A stretch of 38,419 nt of DNA from a virus: the IMG/VR virus record IMGVR_UViG_3300032516_000074, positions 1 to 38,419 of that record; one strand, given 5' to 3'. Of the stretch, positions 1 through 8,647 are shown in pieces. The notes below the pieces were generated by a model that searched no databases, was not told the origin of the DNA, and saw only the letters and a list, made by a program, of their open reading frames with translations. The position numbers were made by a program, and so were the translations under genes. Numbering within the stretch: position 1 is the stretch's first letter; the number at the start of each line of letters is the position of its first letter.

Positions 1-661
1 TCCAGAGAGGCTCATTTATTGTTGAATAAATAGTATCAGCATATGTTTTATTGAATGTTGCATATGTATTATTCCAATAATTGAATCCAATTACTGCATT
101 TATTGCTGGTATTGTCTGGTTATAATCCCATTCTATTCCTGCATAAAGAGTATCTCCATAGGTCTTGTTAAATGTTGCATAAGTATCATTCCAATATCCT
201 GGTCCGTTTGTGAAATTGAATAAATTTGTATATCCTCTTCCTGAAAGAGTTGAGCATGTTATTGTATCTCCAACTTGAACCAAAAACTCACCTGACGAAC
301 ATGCACTTGGGTAGTTCTGCAAAAACGTCCAATTAAACAATCCAGAGAATTCATTTCCTTTTATCAATCCGCTTGCAGTTATTGTAGAGAATTCCAAAGG
401 AGTATTTATGTTATCCCAAAAATTAGATCTATTCACATTTAAGTTTCCTTCGTTTACTGATGTCAGTACCCCTGTTAATTGACTTCCATTTCCATAATAA
501 AGACCAGTTATATTTATCGTGGTGCCGTTATAATAAGGAACGTTTGTTATGTTGTAAACATCCCTCATATTAATATTTCCCTGTGGTGTGAAATCAGATG
601 CATAAACAAAAACTCCAAGTATTAAAATCATGCTCATTAAAAGAATAATTATTTTTTTCAT
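1..661 (-). CDS. Fibre-like secreted/surface protein, N-terminal part (cut by left edge)
   Basis: An open frame starts at ATG 661, three bases after the adaptor stop, and runs off the left edge (220 codons). It begins with a signal-like segment: MKK, then hydrophobic residues to about 20, ending VYA. The rest is rich in Asn, Thr and Tyr. It contains GNGSQLTGVL, common in phage-type fibres and in surface proteins of uncultivated microbes, and two near-copies of a unit of the form YWNxTYATFNKTYxDT. The right edge of the window holds a matching C-terminus with the NVGIGTTSP motif. I infer one gene split by the ends of the sequence. A signal peptide is odd for a tail fibre; a secreted moron-type surface protein is an alternative. 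Confidence 0.7.
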   Translation of the reverse strand, partial: MKKIIILLMSMILILGVFVYASDFTPQGNINMRDVYNITNVPYYNGTTINITGLYYGNGSQLTGVLTSVNEGNLNVNRSNFWDNINTPLEFSTITASGLIKGNEFSGLFNWTFLQNYPSACSSGEFLVQVGDTITCSTLSGRGYTNLFNFTNGPGYWNDTYATFNKTYGDTLYAGIEWDYNQTIPAINAVIGFNYWNNTYATFNKTYADTIYSTINEPLW

Positions 662-662
662 T

Positions 663-1484
663 TTATACAATATACGACCTAATCTTTATTCTTCCAAGTA
701 AATCATCTCTTTCTTTAATCAATTGACTTGCCGTTTCCCTCCATTGGGTGTACGGTTCTCCTTTTTGAACACTGAATTCCGTCATTGTGTACCCAACTAT
801 ATCTGTATAAGATTGGCCTATAATTCTTGCTACCATTGCAATCCCACAACATATATTCATTATCTTGGTTATGACTGGACTGACTTGTAATTTCACGACT
901 GTGCTTCCTGCCTCGTGTGAATAAACCAATTCGTCCAGGATTATAATTCCTGCACTCGGAGTCCCATTGATTTGTGCCGCCTCTTTATTCCCGTCCATTC
1001 CGTAAATCTCCACCCAGGCGTCATCTGCGAATCCTGTAATTGATTCAACTGCCACGCTCACGTTTGTTCCGGCAACTTCTGCGGCACTTGTTGTGGTGCT
1101 TGTTGAACTCTCCTCAACAAATCCATAAACATATCTAACAACTACTTTATGTGATCCTTCAAGAAACGTGCTGTTTGTCGCGTCAGAGTTTAATTCTATC
1201 TTGCCTGATTCCCTGAATACATGAAGATTTGCAGGATCTTCGTCATCTCCGTCTATCCTCAGTTCCCGGACTGCCAACAAGGGATTCTTATCAAGAATTA
1301 TTCTATATGTTCCATTTCCGTCGAGAGTGTCTATTCTCTGCTTTGGTGTAAATACCGTGTTGTAATATCTTTCTACTTGCGATTCAATTTCTGTAATTAT
1401 TGCTGTTACATCATCATCAGAAATCTCTGAACTGTCTATTCCGACCGTTCTTCTCACAGAAATTATACTAACATAATTTCCCAT
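663..1484 (-). CDS. Head-tail adaptor (connector) protein with inserted beta domain
   Basis: The product is 273 residues. Residues about 1-60 are helical (ISDDDVTAIITEIESQVERY), as expected for gp6/gp15-type connectors that sit under the portal. Residues about 60-125 form a beta-rich stretch with the common adaptor pattern of LLAVRELRIDG followed by VVVRYVYGF. A Ser/Thr linker and a second beta-rich insert follow (about 130-205). A helical C-terminus (PVITKIMNICCGIAMVARI onward) closes it. The position just after the capsid genes fits the head-completion role. Residues 130-205 look like an extra virion-surface domain. The family call rests on pattern and gene order, so it is good but not certain. 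Confidence 0.7.
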   Translation of the reverse strand: MGNYVSIISVRRTVGIDSSEISDDDVTAIITEIESQVERYYNTVFTPKQRIDTLDGNGTYRIILDKNPLLAVRELRIDGDDEDPANLHVFRESGKIELNSDATNSTFLEGSHKVVVRYVYGFVEESSTSTTTSAAEVAGTNVSVAVESITGFADDAWVEIYGMDGNKEAAQINGTPSAGIIILDELVYSHEAGSTVVKLQVSPVITKIMNICCGIAMVARIIGQSYTDIVGYTMTEFSVQKGEPYTQWRETASQLIKERDDLLGRIKIRSYIV

Positions 1485-1485
1485 T

Positions 1486-1722
1486 TTATCCTCCTTTTAA
1501 GAATGCTACTGCAAGCCCAACAACAATACTCGTAAGAAGGGTTATTGTTACTGTGGCCCACATCGGCAATCTATTTGATTGGTGATTAAATAATTCCTGT
1601 TGTCCGGATTCTATTTTTACCAGTCTGTCCGTCACGGATTTAAATCCACTTTTTACTTCTTGAGCCAAGTTATCAACTCTTTCTCTGGTTACTTTTTCGA
1701 AGGCTCCGTTACGCGTTGGCAT
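1486..1722 (-). CDS. Small coiled-coil protein with C-terminal membrane helix (XhlA-like)
   Basis: The product is 78 residues. Residues about 10-45 are charged and coiled-coil-like (VDNLAQEVKSGFKSVTDRLV). One hydrophobic helix follows at about 53-75 (MWATVTITLLTSIVVGLAVAF), ending KGG. This architecture matches haemolysin XhlA-type and other small phage membrane proteins linked to lysis, though similar proteins occur in head modules with no known role. It overlaps the upstream gene by 14 bases and is followed two bases later by the adaptor, so it sits inside the head operon. A lysis or membrane-docking role is inference. Confidence 0.55.
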   Translation of the reverse strand: MPTRNGAFEKVTRERVDNLAQEVKSGFKSVTDRLVKIESGQQELFNHQSNRLPMWATVTITLLTSIVVGLAVAFLKGG

Positions 1723-2119
1723 ATTTTTCCTCCAACTTCTTTACAATATCATCTCTGAATTCTTTTAATAATTGATTATAATTATTTTTTAATGCATCTA
1801 TTAATTCCTCTTTTGAATACTTTTTAACTATCTCTTTTGCTGTTTTGAATCCAATTCCCTTAATTTCCTCTAACTCCTTTAAAAATGCCTCAGAATCCTT
1901 TGCCTGACTTGATATGGGCTCGTTTTCGTCCTTGACCTTGGTCTCTACCTTAACATTTCCTATTTTGCCCTCTATTGCCTTTATTTTCTCAAAACCGTAA
2001 TTAATGCCCTGTTGTTCCGGGATATCAACTTCTTCTCCGGGCCACAAGAGTATCCACTGATATTCTCCGTCTACTTCTATCCTTACTTGGGTTCCTTCCC
2101 CTTTATTCACGAATTTCAT
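1709..2119 (-). CDS. Head-module protein with C-terminal helix-hairpin-helix domain
   Basis: The product is 136 residues. The N-terminal half (about 1-50) is a small beta domain with MKFVNKGEG and WILLWPGEEVDIP, a pattern seen in small phage head proteins of unknown function. After a polar linker, residues about 82-110 carry a helix-hairpin-helix signature (LEEIKGIGFKTAKEIVKKY), normally a sequence-independent DNA-backbone binder. The C-terminus is helical and charged. It starts on the last base of the upstream stop and overlaps the next gene by 14 bases. Binding of packaged DNA or of another head protein is possible but not shown. Confidence 0.6.
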   Translation of the reverse strand: MKFVNKGEGTQVRIEVDGEYQWILLWPGEEVDIPEQQGINYGFEKIKAIEGKIGNVKVETKVKDENEPISSQAKDSEAFLKELEEIKGIGFKTAKEIVKKYSKEELIDALKNNYNQLLKEFRDDIVKKLEEKYANA

Positions 2120-2493
2120 TAGTACTCCTCGTATAAGACGTCAACCGTTACTGTCTGAATAGCTGTTCCTGATGCGATGCTTAATTTCAATCTTCCATTA
2201 ACCACAAATTCAACAGGCACTTCTTCCCCTGTTGTATAAAGTAAAGTTGTTCCGTCTATCTTCTGGGCGAAGGCCCTTGGATAGAATGTTGCGTCTGTAT
2301 TTGCTGCTGCAAGGTCAACTATCTTCTGTGAAGACAATTCTCCGTCTGTGTCAATGTCTACCGTGCATGTTGCTGCAGGATAGTCTACTTGAACTGCCAG
2401 GATTCTTCCTGATATTGGACTGCTATAATCCGTTGCTGTCCCTGCTGCCCCTATCGTTCCGACCATTCTTACTCTTTGTATTTTATTTGGCAT
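2119..2493 (-). CDS. Small virion protein, likely capsid decoration or stabiliser
   Basis: The product is 124 residues and almost entirely beta-strand in character. It has the pattern SGRILAVQVDYPAATCTVDI, then PRAFAQKIDGTT, then a final beta stretch ending VTVDVLYEEY, a layout common in small siphovirus head-module proteins. A GGAG site lies just upstream of ATG 2493. An oligo-T terminator separates it from the upstream beta-helix gene. It contains no catalytic motif. Decoration of the capsid is inferred from fold type and position. Confidence 0.55.
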   Translation of the reverse strand: MPNKIQRVRMVGTIGAAGTATDYSSPISGRILAVQVDYPAATCTVDIDTDGELSSQKIVDLAAANTDATFYPRAFAQKIDGTTLLYTTGEEVPVEFVVNGRLKLSIASGTAIQTVTVDVLYEEY

Positions 2494-2545
2494 TCTTTCT
2501 CCGTTTTGTTTAATTCATGCTCTTGGGCTAAGCCCTCACTTTCTA

Positions 2546-2573
2546 ACAAAAATTAATAAAAAATAAAAAATAA
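2546..2573 (-). terminator. Oligo-T terminator after the beta-helix gene
   Basis: Reading the minus strand just past the stop at 2581, three T-rich runs occur within 28 bases. A short GGGCT/AGCCC dyad (2525-2535) follows. Archaeal transcription commonly ends at such oligo-T stretches. Confidence 0.55.
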
Positions 2574-2580
2574 ACTATTC

Positions 2581-3546
2581 TTATCCTGAGTTGTTACAGT
2601 CAATCACAGTTCCACCAGTTGTTGATCCCAAGAAATTCTGCACACCATGGTCTCCTGTAGAGTTTCCAATAGTAGTGTTGAATGTCCCAGATAACAAATT
2701 CCTTGCCCAGATTGCGTGTCCAGCTGTCAAGTTTCCTGCAGTTTTTATTCCGCAAGTTGCACTTCCTGCCAGTCCGTATATATCGTTATCAGTGATTTCG
2801 GTGTATGATCTTCCTGCTCCAGTCTTGATCACATTGAATCCAATTCCTTCTGCGGGAACTTTTATTGTGTTGAACTTGTGTGTTTCCCTTGTTCCATTGC
2901 ACAATATTGCTGCTGTGACAAATCCGTCGAAGTGATTGTTCTCTGTTATCAAATTCACTGTATCTGCATATGTTCCACTCACATCATGCGGTCTTATCGC
3001 ATATGTTGCAGTTGCGTATGCATCAAAGTTACAATCGTGGATGTAAGTGTCATAGACACCTGCTCCAAGTGCTGCAATCGCATCTGTTCCAATTTGAATG
3101 CATGCTGCTGCAGTCCTCATAGATAATGCAAGGTATGCAATCTCTACACGATCTGCTGCGATTATGAACATTGGTGTCGCTCCGACTGCTTTCTTCACTG
3201 ATGAGTTCTGGTCTCCTGGATGCCTGTTGGATCCGAATATCTTCAACCCTGTTTGGGTGATAGTTATTCCGGCAGTCGCAATTGTCTGAATGGTGTTTTC
3301 TGCAATGAGAATAACATCATAGTTTCCTGCAACTGCTGTAGCTTCCAAAAGTGTCAAGAATGCCTCATCGGGACTTGATCCGTCTCCTGATGCAGCTGGT
3401 CCGGTTTTACCCGAATCAACATACCAGATTTGGGTATCTTTTTTCATTGATCCCAATGCTCCTTCAACTCCCTGGGCGAATTGTGTTCTTCCAGTAAATT
3501 TCAGGTTCCCAGTTACTTCTTCGCTTATATTTCCAAATCTTCCCAT
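2581..3546 (-). CDS. Right-handed beta-helix virion protein (head fibre or decoration)
   Basis: The product is 321 residues. The first 40 residues form a short capsid-docking-like tail (GNLKFTGRTQFAQGVEGALG). A segment beginning WYVDSGKTGP and continuing SGDGSSPDEAF is typical at the start of viral pectate-lyase-like beta-helix proteins. From about 75 to 320 there are repeated short strands with small and Asn residues (for example TENNHFDGF, ITDNDIYGL), as in parallel beta-helices. No lyase active site is obvious. It lies between two small head proteins downstream of the capsid gene, so a capsid-surface role is more likely than a tail-spike role. Confidence 0.65.
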   Translation of the reverse strand: MGRFGNISEEVTGNLKFTGRTQFAQGVEGALGSMKKDTQIWYVDSGKTGPAASGDGSSPDEAFLTLLEATAVAGNYDVILIAENTIQTIATAGITITQTGLKIFGSNRHPGDQNSSVKKAVGATPMFIIAADRVEIAYLALSMRTAAACIQIGTDAIAALGAGVYDTYIHDCNFDAYATATYAIRPHDVSGTYADTVNLITENNHFDGFVTAAILCNGTRETHKFNTIKVPAEGIGFNVIKTGAGRSYTEITDNDIYGLAGSATCGIKTAGNLTAGHAIWARNLLSGTFNTTIGNSTGDHGVQNFLGSTTGGTVIDCNNSG

Positions 3547-3562
3547 GTTATGTTAAGGCAGA

Positions 3563-3856
3563 TTAGTAAGCGTACAAGATTATTGTCTTCTTTCCTGTAT
3601 CAGAACCACCAAGTGTCACAACCAAGACTCCGCTTGTTACAACTGTTGTTGCTGCGGTTAGTACTACGACTGAACCATCTGTAGTCTCATCAAAGACGTG
3701 AATTCCATGAATGTTTTTGCATCCATAATCCCCCAAGTCAATTTGGACTGTATCTGTTCCACCGATTACTGTGTCTGGGAATGTAACTTGCAGAATTTTC
3801 ACACCACTGTTTGGCGAAATCTCTGTTACTGTTCCTATTTCTCCTAATGCTGTCAT
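3563..3856 (-). CDS. Small beta-rich head protein, probable decoration protein
   Basis: The product is 97 residues, beta-rich with few charges, containing QIDLGDYGCKNIHGIHVF and a final TIILYAY. It follows the major capsid gene and has one of the strongest ribosome sites in the window (AGGAGGT about 9 bases before ATG 3856), which suggests high expression. An oligo-T terminator upstream separates it from the capsid gene. I do not recognise the family by name. A capsid-stabilising or decoration role is inferred from size, position and translation signal. Confidence 0.55.
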   Translation of the reverse strand: MTALGEIGTVTEISPNSGVKILQVTFPDTVIGGTDTVQIDLGDYGCKNIHGIHVFDETTDGSVVVLTAATTVVTSGVLVVTLGGSDTGKKTIILYAY

Positions 3857-3923
3857 ATTTTTATACCTCCTATTATTTAGTTCTATTTTAAGGAGTTTTC
3901 TTCTCCGTTTATTTTTCCTGTAA

Positions 3924-3960
3924 ATTTAAAAAAATATTTTAAATCTGAAAAATAAAAAAA
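3924..3960 (-). terminator. Oligo-T terminator after the major capsid gene
   Basis: Immediately past the capsid stop (3966) the minus strand reads CCCTTTTTTTATTTTT, and another run of seven Ts follows about 20 bases later. There is no strong hairpin. This is the form expected of archaeal intrinsic termination after an abundant transcript. Confidence 0.55.
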
Positions 3961-3965
3961 GGGAT

Positions 3966-5099
3966 TTATAGTATGTCGTCGATGAAACTATTGAAAGCCG
4001 TGTTTCTCATGATAAGACATTCGTAGATTTTCAACATGAACTTCTGTGAGTCGTTCGTTATTGCCATTTCCTGGTATGTCATATCAAGTAGAACTCTCAT
4101 CTCTATCCAATCGGTATCTAAGAAAAATATCTGTTTTGCGCCAGATGTATTTGATAGGAACCTGCTGAATATCACTGGTATTGGCCCTGCGATTGTGTGT
4201 AACACAATGCTTGCTGCAATTCCGAATGGTAATGCTCCGCCTGCGATGTCGCTTGGTGCAAATCTGTACGTATCAATAATTATCTTTCTGATGTCCTGGA
4301 CAACTGAGCTTGATGCCACACCCAACTTTGGTCTTCCACCATCGTCGACTGCGTATCTAACTGCTGTCTCAATATCATCGTAAGTTAATTTTGCTCCGTT
4401 CAAATCTACAACGTTAGTTGTTCCTTGCAACTTCACAATTCCTGAGAACTGTGTCGCATCAGTACTTGCATCTCCATTCACAATGAGATTCTCTTCGAGC
4501 TCTCTTAATTCCCTGGCCTTCATTAACACTTCAAACTGCTTTGCGTTTGGAGCCGATTGGTTGCTGAATGTGCTTGTACCTAATCCACCGCCTGATGGCT
4601 GAAAGCCTTCAAGCATGTAACTTGGCATTGCTGCATTCATTGGTCCTGTGACTCTTCCGACTGCGTACAGGAATTTAATCGCTGTACTTGCTCTGTCGGT
4701 TGTGTCGTTGGTCTCTGGTAAAGCTGCATCTTCGTAAGCTGTATAACCGCCGCCTTTTGCGGTTATGATGTTATAGTCAGCTGTCAATCCTTGATTTGTG
4801 ACTCTTGGAATTAACTCCACTAATGGAGTCTCTTTCCTTGTTGTGTCAACAACTCTTGGATCTACGTAGATTGGAACTAAGGCGTATCCTGCTGTTCCTG
4901 CTCCTCCTGCTGTACTGGTTAATGCCTTGATACCGATTTCAAGTTTGTCATTTAAAAATTCTCTCGCATCGTATCCGGTCTTTGGATCAACGTATCGGGT
5001 TCCGGCCTTCAAAGCTCCGAATGAGTGTGCATAGGCGCTTCTATCATTGACATTTTCATATCTGATATCTGCTGTGCCTTTTCCTTCTAATTCTCCCAT
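3966..5099 (-). CDS. Major capsid protein, HK97 fold
   Basis: The product is 377 residues, the usual size for an HK97-fold capsid protein. It follows a protease-scaffold gene by two bases. The N-terminal region is charged and helical. The middle holds VPIYVDPRVVDTTRKETPL, resembling the start of the E-loop/P-domain in this family. Further on come KARELRELEENLIVNGDAS (the long spine helix) and a beta-rich A-domain (DTDWIEMRVLLDMTYQEMA). A C-terminal strand with MLKIYECLIMRN ends it. No decorated insertion is evident. Position, size and spine-helix pattern make this call strong. The region 3857-3965 after it is non-coding and holds a terminator and the ribosome site of the next gene. Confidence 0.85.
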   Translation of the reverse strand: MGELEGKGTADIRYENVNDRSAYAHSFGALKAGTRYVDPKTGYDAREFLNDKLEIGIKALTSTAGGAGTAGYALVPIYVDPRVVDTTRKETPLVELIPRVTNQGLTADYNIITAKGGGYTAYEDAALPETNDTTDRASTAIKFLYAVGRVTGPMNAAMPSYMLEGFQPSGGGLGTSTFSNQSAPNAKQFEVLMKARELRELEENLIVNGDASTDATQFSGIVKLQGTTNVVDLNGAKLTYDDIETAVRYAVDDGGRPKLGVASSSVVQDIRKIIIDTYRFAPSDIAGGALPFGIAASIVLHTIAGPIPVIFSRFLSNTSGAKQIFFLDTDWIEMRVLLDMTYQEMAITNDSQKFMLKIYECLIMRNTAFNSFIDDIL

Positions 5100-5101
5100 T
5101 C

Positions 5102-6097
5102 TTAGTTTAATAAGTCCAGAGGATAAGATTTCTTCTCTTCTACAAAGTCTTTCTTTTGTGTTTCAGGCATACTCTTCTTGATTGGCTTTGAAATTGCTGC
5201 ATTCATTTCCTCAACCTGTGATTTTAATGCCACAAGTCCGGATTTTAATTCAGCATTTTCTTTTGTCAATCTGTCGACTTCGGATTTGAGTTCAAGACTT
5301 TTTTCTTCTTTCTTTTTCTTTGCCTCTTCCTCTTCCTCTTCTTTCTTTTTCTTCTTTTCGTCCTCTTCGACTTTACAATTGTCTGCCTTTCCGGCAACAG
5401 AATCCTCTGCTTTATCCTCTCCCATATTTTTTTTAACCTCCTGTAATTTAATTGAAACATCACTTAAGTGATCATGATTTTTTACTTCCAACAAATCCTC
5501 TGCATGCGGATCTGTCTCTTTGCTTTTTTGATATTCTTCCAACGAATCCAATGACTTTGAAATTATTGACCTCATCTGCGCGGTTGTATTAATAGGATTT
5601 CCTGTCAATGCCGTGTTTAAGATTATTCCGTCTTCGAGATATCTGTATGTAATTCCACTCTTACTTTCCTTTCTGAACTTTGTTGGAATGAATGCTATAC
5701 TTCCTGCATCAAGGAATTTCTCCATAATACTTCCTTTTATATTCTCAAAATCGTTTCTGAATTTGTTGATTATTCCTTTGATATTTAATCTGTGATGAGT
5801 CTCGTTCTTTTCATTTTTGTATTCGCTTATCTCTGGCTCGAGCATCCTTCCTGCTGGTATCTTTGTTTTGTTGATTTCTTTTTCCTCAACTGATTTTCCT
5901 CTGAATGATTCATGTTCTATGTCAAGCTTCACATTACGATCTATAATCTGCCTCTGCATAGATTTCAAGAAGTTAACTGTTACAATATCATTAACCAAAT
6001 CCGGTTCAGTTGTAGAAATATCAAGGCTAATAAATAAATCTCCATTGCTTTTCAGTTCATAAGAAAGCGGTCTTGTAAATATGAACTGATTTTCCAT
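5102..6097 (-). CDS. Prohead protease fused to a scaffold domain
   Basis: The product is 331 residues from ATG 6097; a TTG two codons upstream is less likely. Residues about 20-165 are a HK97-type (S78/U35) prohead protease. The probable catalytic His is H62 (KLDIEHE) and the probable nucleophile is S133 in DAGSIAFIP. The PAGRMLEPEI segment is also typical. Residues about 215-300 are an extreme Glu/Lys-rich stretch followed by a leucine-heptad coiled coil, the expected scaffold. The protease would process capsid and scaffold during head maturation. It has no Shine-Dalgarno and a TATA-like box 25 bases before the start, suggesting a leaderless transcript. It lies next to the capsid gene. Confidence 0.82.
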   Translation of the reverse strand: MENQFIFTRPLSYELKSNGDLFISLDISTTEPDLVNDIVTVNFLKSMQRQIIDRNVKLDIEHESFRGKSVEEKEINKTKIPAGRMLEPEISEYKNEKNETHHRLNIKGIINKFRNDFENIKGSIMEKFLDAGSIAFIPTKFRKESKSGITYRYLEDGIILNTALTGNPINTTAQMRSIISKSLDSLEEYQKSKETDPHAEDLLEVKNHDHLSDVSIKLQEVKKNMGEDKAEDSVAGKADNCKVEEDEKKKKKEEEEEEAKKKKEEKSLELKSEVDRLTKENAELKSGLVALKSQVEEMNAAISKPIKKSMPETQKKDFVEEKKSYPLDLLN

Positions 6098-6116
6098 AAC
6101 CAATTAACACTTTTTC

Positions 6117-6126
6117 AATATTTAAG
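6117..6126 (-). promoter_or_regulatory. TATA-like promoter of the protease/capsid operon
   Basis: The minus strand reads CCTTAAATATTG here. The box centre is about 25 bases before ATG 6097, and no Shine-Dalgarno lies between. That spacing is what a leaderless archaeal transcript needs. Confidence 0.5.
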
Positions 6127-6150
6127 GATTATGGATTATAAGATTAAGTA

Positions 6151-8583
6151 TTATTCCTCATCTTGTATGTAAATTACGGAACTTCTGCAGTTGATATGCG
6201 ATGGGTTGCATGGTCCTTCGAACCCAGACTTCTCATCTTTGAAGTTTTCGTCTATCCCAACAATCTGGCCGTCCATTCTTTTGCATATATCAGTTGTTCT
6301 CGCGTCATGGTAAGTTACCCACTTCTTTTTGTATCCTTTTAATCCGCTTGCCTTGAATGCATGCAGTCTTCCGTTTCCTTCCGCGCGGTTTGTTTCCGTA
6401 CGTGCTATTGCCTCTGCTCTGGCTTCATTAACGTCGAATATCTTATCTACCCTATCTATTATCTTTGGAATTGATTCCCCGTTTATTATTGCTCTTTCAA
6501 GTTCTGCGCGCAAATCATTTTTAATTTCTTCTGCCATGTCTTTGATGTTCCCGAATGTATAACTCTGAAGGAATGTTAAAACAGAACTATTAAGGAATAT
6601 ATTTCTGGCAAGTTGTTTTTCTGTGGACTCCCATCCTATCATGAACCTTTGTTTTATTGTTTCGTCTGATAAGACTTTTAATTCATTCATTGTGAATAAA
6701 TCTTTTATCACCTTTGGCAAATAGGTTATATCCTTCATCTTTATTTTGTGCAACTGTTCATCAGTCTTCTGCTTCTGAATAAAGTCTATTATGCTTTTTG
6801 CTTTTTGTCGCATTAAATAAACCATTCCTTTCTTTAATCTTTCCTCATCAAACCTTTCACCTTCCCGGAGAATAAGTGGATTATCATTTGTGTTCATGGC
6901 TTTTTCTTCCTGTGAATTTGCTATCTTGGCTGCACTCTCTTCCGAGTGACCTTCTTTTTTAAGCGCATGATAAATTTCCCACCACTTGTCTGAATGACCC
7001 ATTCCCGGCTTTGTTTCTATATCCTTTTTCTCAAATGGTTTTGATTCCTCCTTCTTTTTGTTCGCTTCATTTCCTGATGGATTTCCCCAATCGTTGTTTC
7101 CAAAACCCTGATTCAGATTCTCCTTTGGATCCTTGCTCCCCCAATCGAGTTCCTCGAGTCCCTCGTCCTTTCTGATTTCGTTGATTGTCCTGGTTCCGGC
7201 ATCTATTTGTAATTTATACAAATTAGCCTTCTTTGTTTCCTCTTCTACGTCGAACACCATGAACTTGAACTTGAGTCCCTGATATGGAAGTGTCTTTTTC
7301 TTCTCCATTTCATTTACTTGTTCTTTTGCTGCATTTGGATCCAATCCCTTAAGCATGGCCTTTTGGATTTCCTTCTTTTTTGCACTTTCATAAAACTCTG
7401 AAATAAGCTCGTGATTGATTCTGTACTCTTCAAGCCTCAATAAAGGATATATAGTCCTTCTCTTGAATGTGCTTGATTGTACGATCTGATTGGCCATTCC
7501 TTTTGCATCCTCTGTATATCCTAATTCTGATCCGGTCACACCAAAGCATGCCCATACCATCTTTGCCCACCACTTTTGCTTTTCAATTAGTTCCATCTCT
7601 GCACTCGTGAATTGAATTGTTTCGAACTTTGGTATTTTTCCTGTAATCGGTACAGTATGCATCTTCTTCTTCCAGTTTCCGGCATTGTCTTTTACCCTCT
7701 GTTGCTCGACCCACTGCTCCTTGAATGCTTTGATTTCTTCTGTGTTTGATCCTTCAAGTCCGATTATCCCTTTTGGGATTTGATTATCTGAAAAGAATTC
7801 AAGGTCGTTCTCTATTGCGTAAATAAATGTTTGAATCGTGTTCGCGAGGATTTCCACCATTCCTCTTCCGTAGATTGTGTCTGTTCTTTTGTTCTTCTCG
7901 AACCAGACCAATTCCTTTTTTCCGAATGGCACTGGCCTTGCAACAGTACTCCATCCATATTGAAAATATGCAGCACGTTCTCTTACATCTGCCGAACTTA
8001 TCATATTTGGTGTCGTAAATACAAGGCTTTCTTCTTTCTTTCCGATTGCTATGTTATTCTCGAGAATTATGTCGTCACGATCTGTCAACATTCCGTAAAT
8101 GTCTGGGTTTTTTGTGAATGTCGCTCCGTCCCTGGCCACAATTTCAACCATCTCTTCCTTTAGATTGAACATCTTATTTACTACTCCAGTATCTATTTCA
8201 AGCACGTCACGAAGATATTGCCTTCTGATTTCCTCAAAACTTTCCTTATTCGTGTTCGGGTTCTCGAAAAATGTTTTAATATGATCTATCTCTTCCTGCT
8301 TTTGATCATTTAATTCTATCCCATCGTCGGTTACTATGTCCCACTCAATAGGACACATCTCGTCGAGAATAAGATTGATACACATTTCAACATACGGAGT
8401 TCCTGCCAACCTCCTAATTGTTACTAAGTCAGTATATCTTGGATATCCAAATGGCGGTTTGTAGAAAAAATAAGGAATAAATGCTTTTGGGATCCCTTCT
8501 CTTGTTATTTCCTGTATCTGATCAATTGCAGGAACACTCTTTGCGATGAGTCCAAATAGGTTCTTTAGATTTCTCTCTGCCAT
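6151..8583 (-). CDS. Portal protein fused to MuF-type minor head protein
   Basis: The product is 810 residues, far longer than a normal portal (about 400-500). Residues about 1-480 look like a siphovirus portal, with GTPYVEMCINLILDEM early on and YGRGMVEILANTIQTF in the stem region. Residues about 480-560 are a charged linker with a GHSDKWWEIYHALKKEGHS segment found in other phage structural proteins. Residues about 690-810 match the Mu gpF/SPP1 gp7 minor head domain: ARTETNRAEGNGRL, YHDARTTDICKRMDG and a C-terminal CNPSHINCRS. The fusion would tie the DNA entry ring to an internal head protein. It is transcribed from a TATA-like promoter about 43 bases upstream of ATG 8583. Confidence 0.83.
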   Translation of the reverse strand: MAERNLKNLFGLIAKSVPAIDQIQEITREGIPKAFIPYFFYKPPFGYPRYTDLVTIRRLAGTPYVEMCINLILDEMCPIEWDIVTDDGIELNDQKQEEIDHIKTFFENPNTNKESFEEIRRQYLRDVLEIDTGVVNKMFNLKEEMVEIVARDGATFTKNPDIYGMLTDRDDIILENNIAIGKKEESLVFTTPNMISSADVRERAAYFQYGWSTVARPVPFGKKELVWFEKNKRTDTIYGRGMVEILANTIQTFIYAIENDLEFFSDNQIPKGIIGLEGSNTEEIKAFKEQWVEQQRVKDNAGNWKKKMHTVPITGKIPKFETIQFTSAEMELIEKQKWWAKMVWACFGVTGSELGYTEDAKGMANQIVQSSTFKRRTIYPLLRLEEYRINHELISEFYESAKKKEIQKAMLKGLDPNAAKEQVNEMEKKKTLPYQGLKFKFMVFDVEEETKKANLYKLQIDAGTRTINEIRKDEGLEELDWGSKDPKENLNQGFGNNDWGNPSGNEANKKKEESKPFEKKDIETKPGMGHSDKWWEIYHALKKEGHSEESAAKIANSQEEKAMNTNDNPLILREGERFDEERLKKGMVYLMRQKAKSIIDFIQKQKTDEQLHKIKMKDITYLPKVIKDLFTMNELKVLSDETIKQRFMIGWESTEKQLARNIFLNSSVLTFLQSYTFGNIKDMAEEIKNDLRAELERAIINGESIPKIIDRVDKIFDVNEARAEAIARTETNRAEGNGRLHAFKASGLKGYKKKWVTYHDARTTDICKRMDGQIVGIDENFKDEKSGFEGPCNPSHINCRSSVIYIQDEE

Positions 8584-8618
8584 GATTATGAACTAAGGGA
8601 TGAATAATAAACTCTTGC

Positions 8619-8631
8619 TTAATATTTAAAC
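8619..8631 (-). promoter_or_regulatory. TATA-like promoter upstream of the portal gene
   Basis: The minus strand reads GTTTAAATATTAAG in the gap between terL and the portal gene. Its centre lies 43 bases before ATG 8583, predicting a short leader of about 16 bases. Confidence 0.45.
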
Positions 8632-8647
8632 ATTATCATTTCAAAGG

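Noticed and set aside
5178-5471. Open frames on both strands over the scaffold region
   Set aside because: They are shadows of the Glu/Lys-rich run in the protease-scaffold gene.
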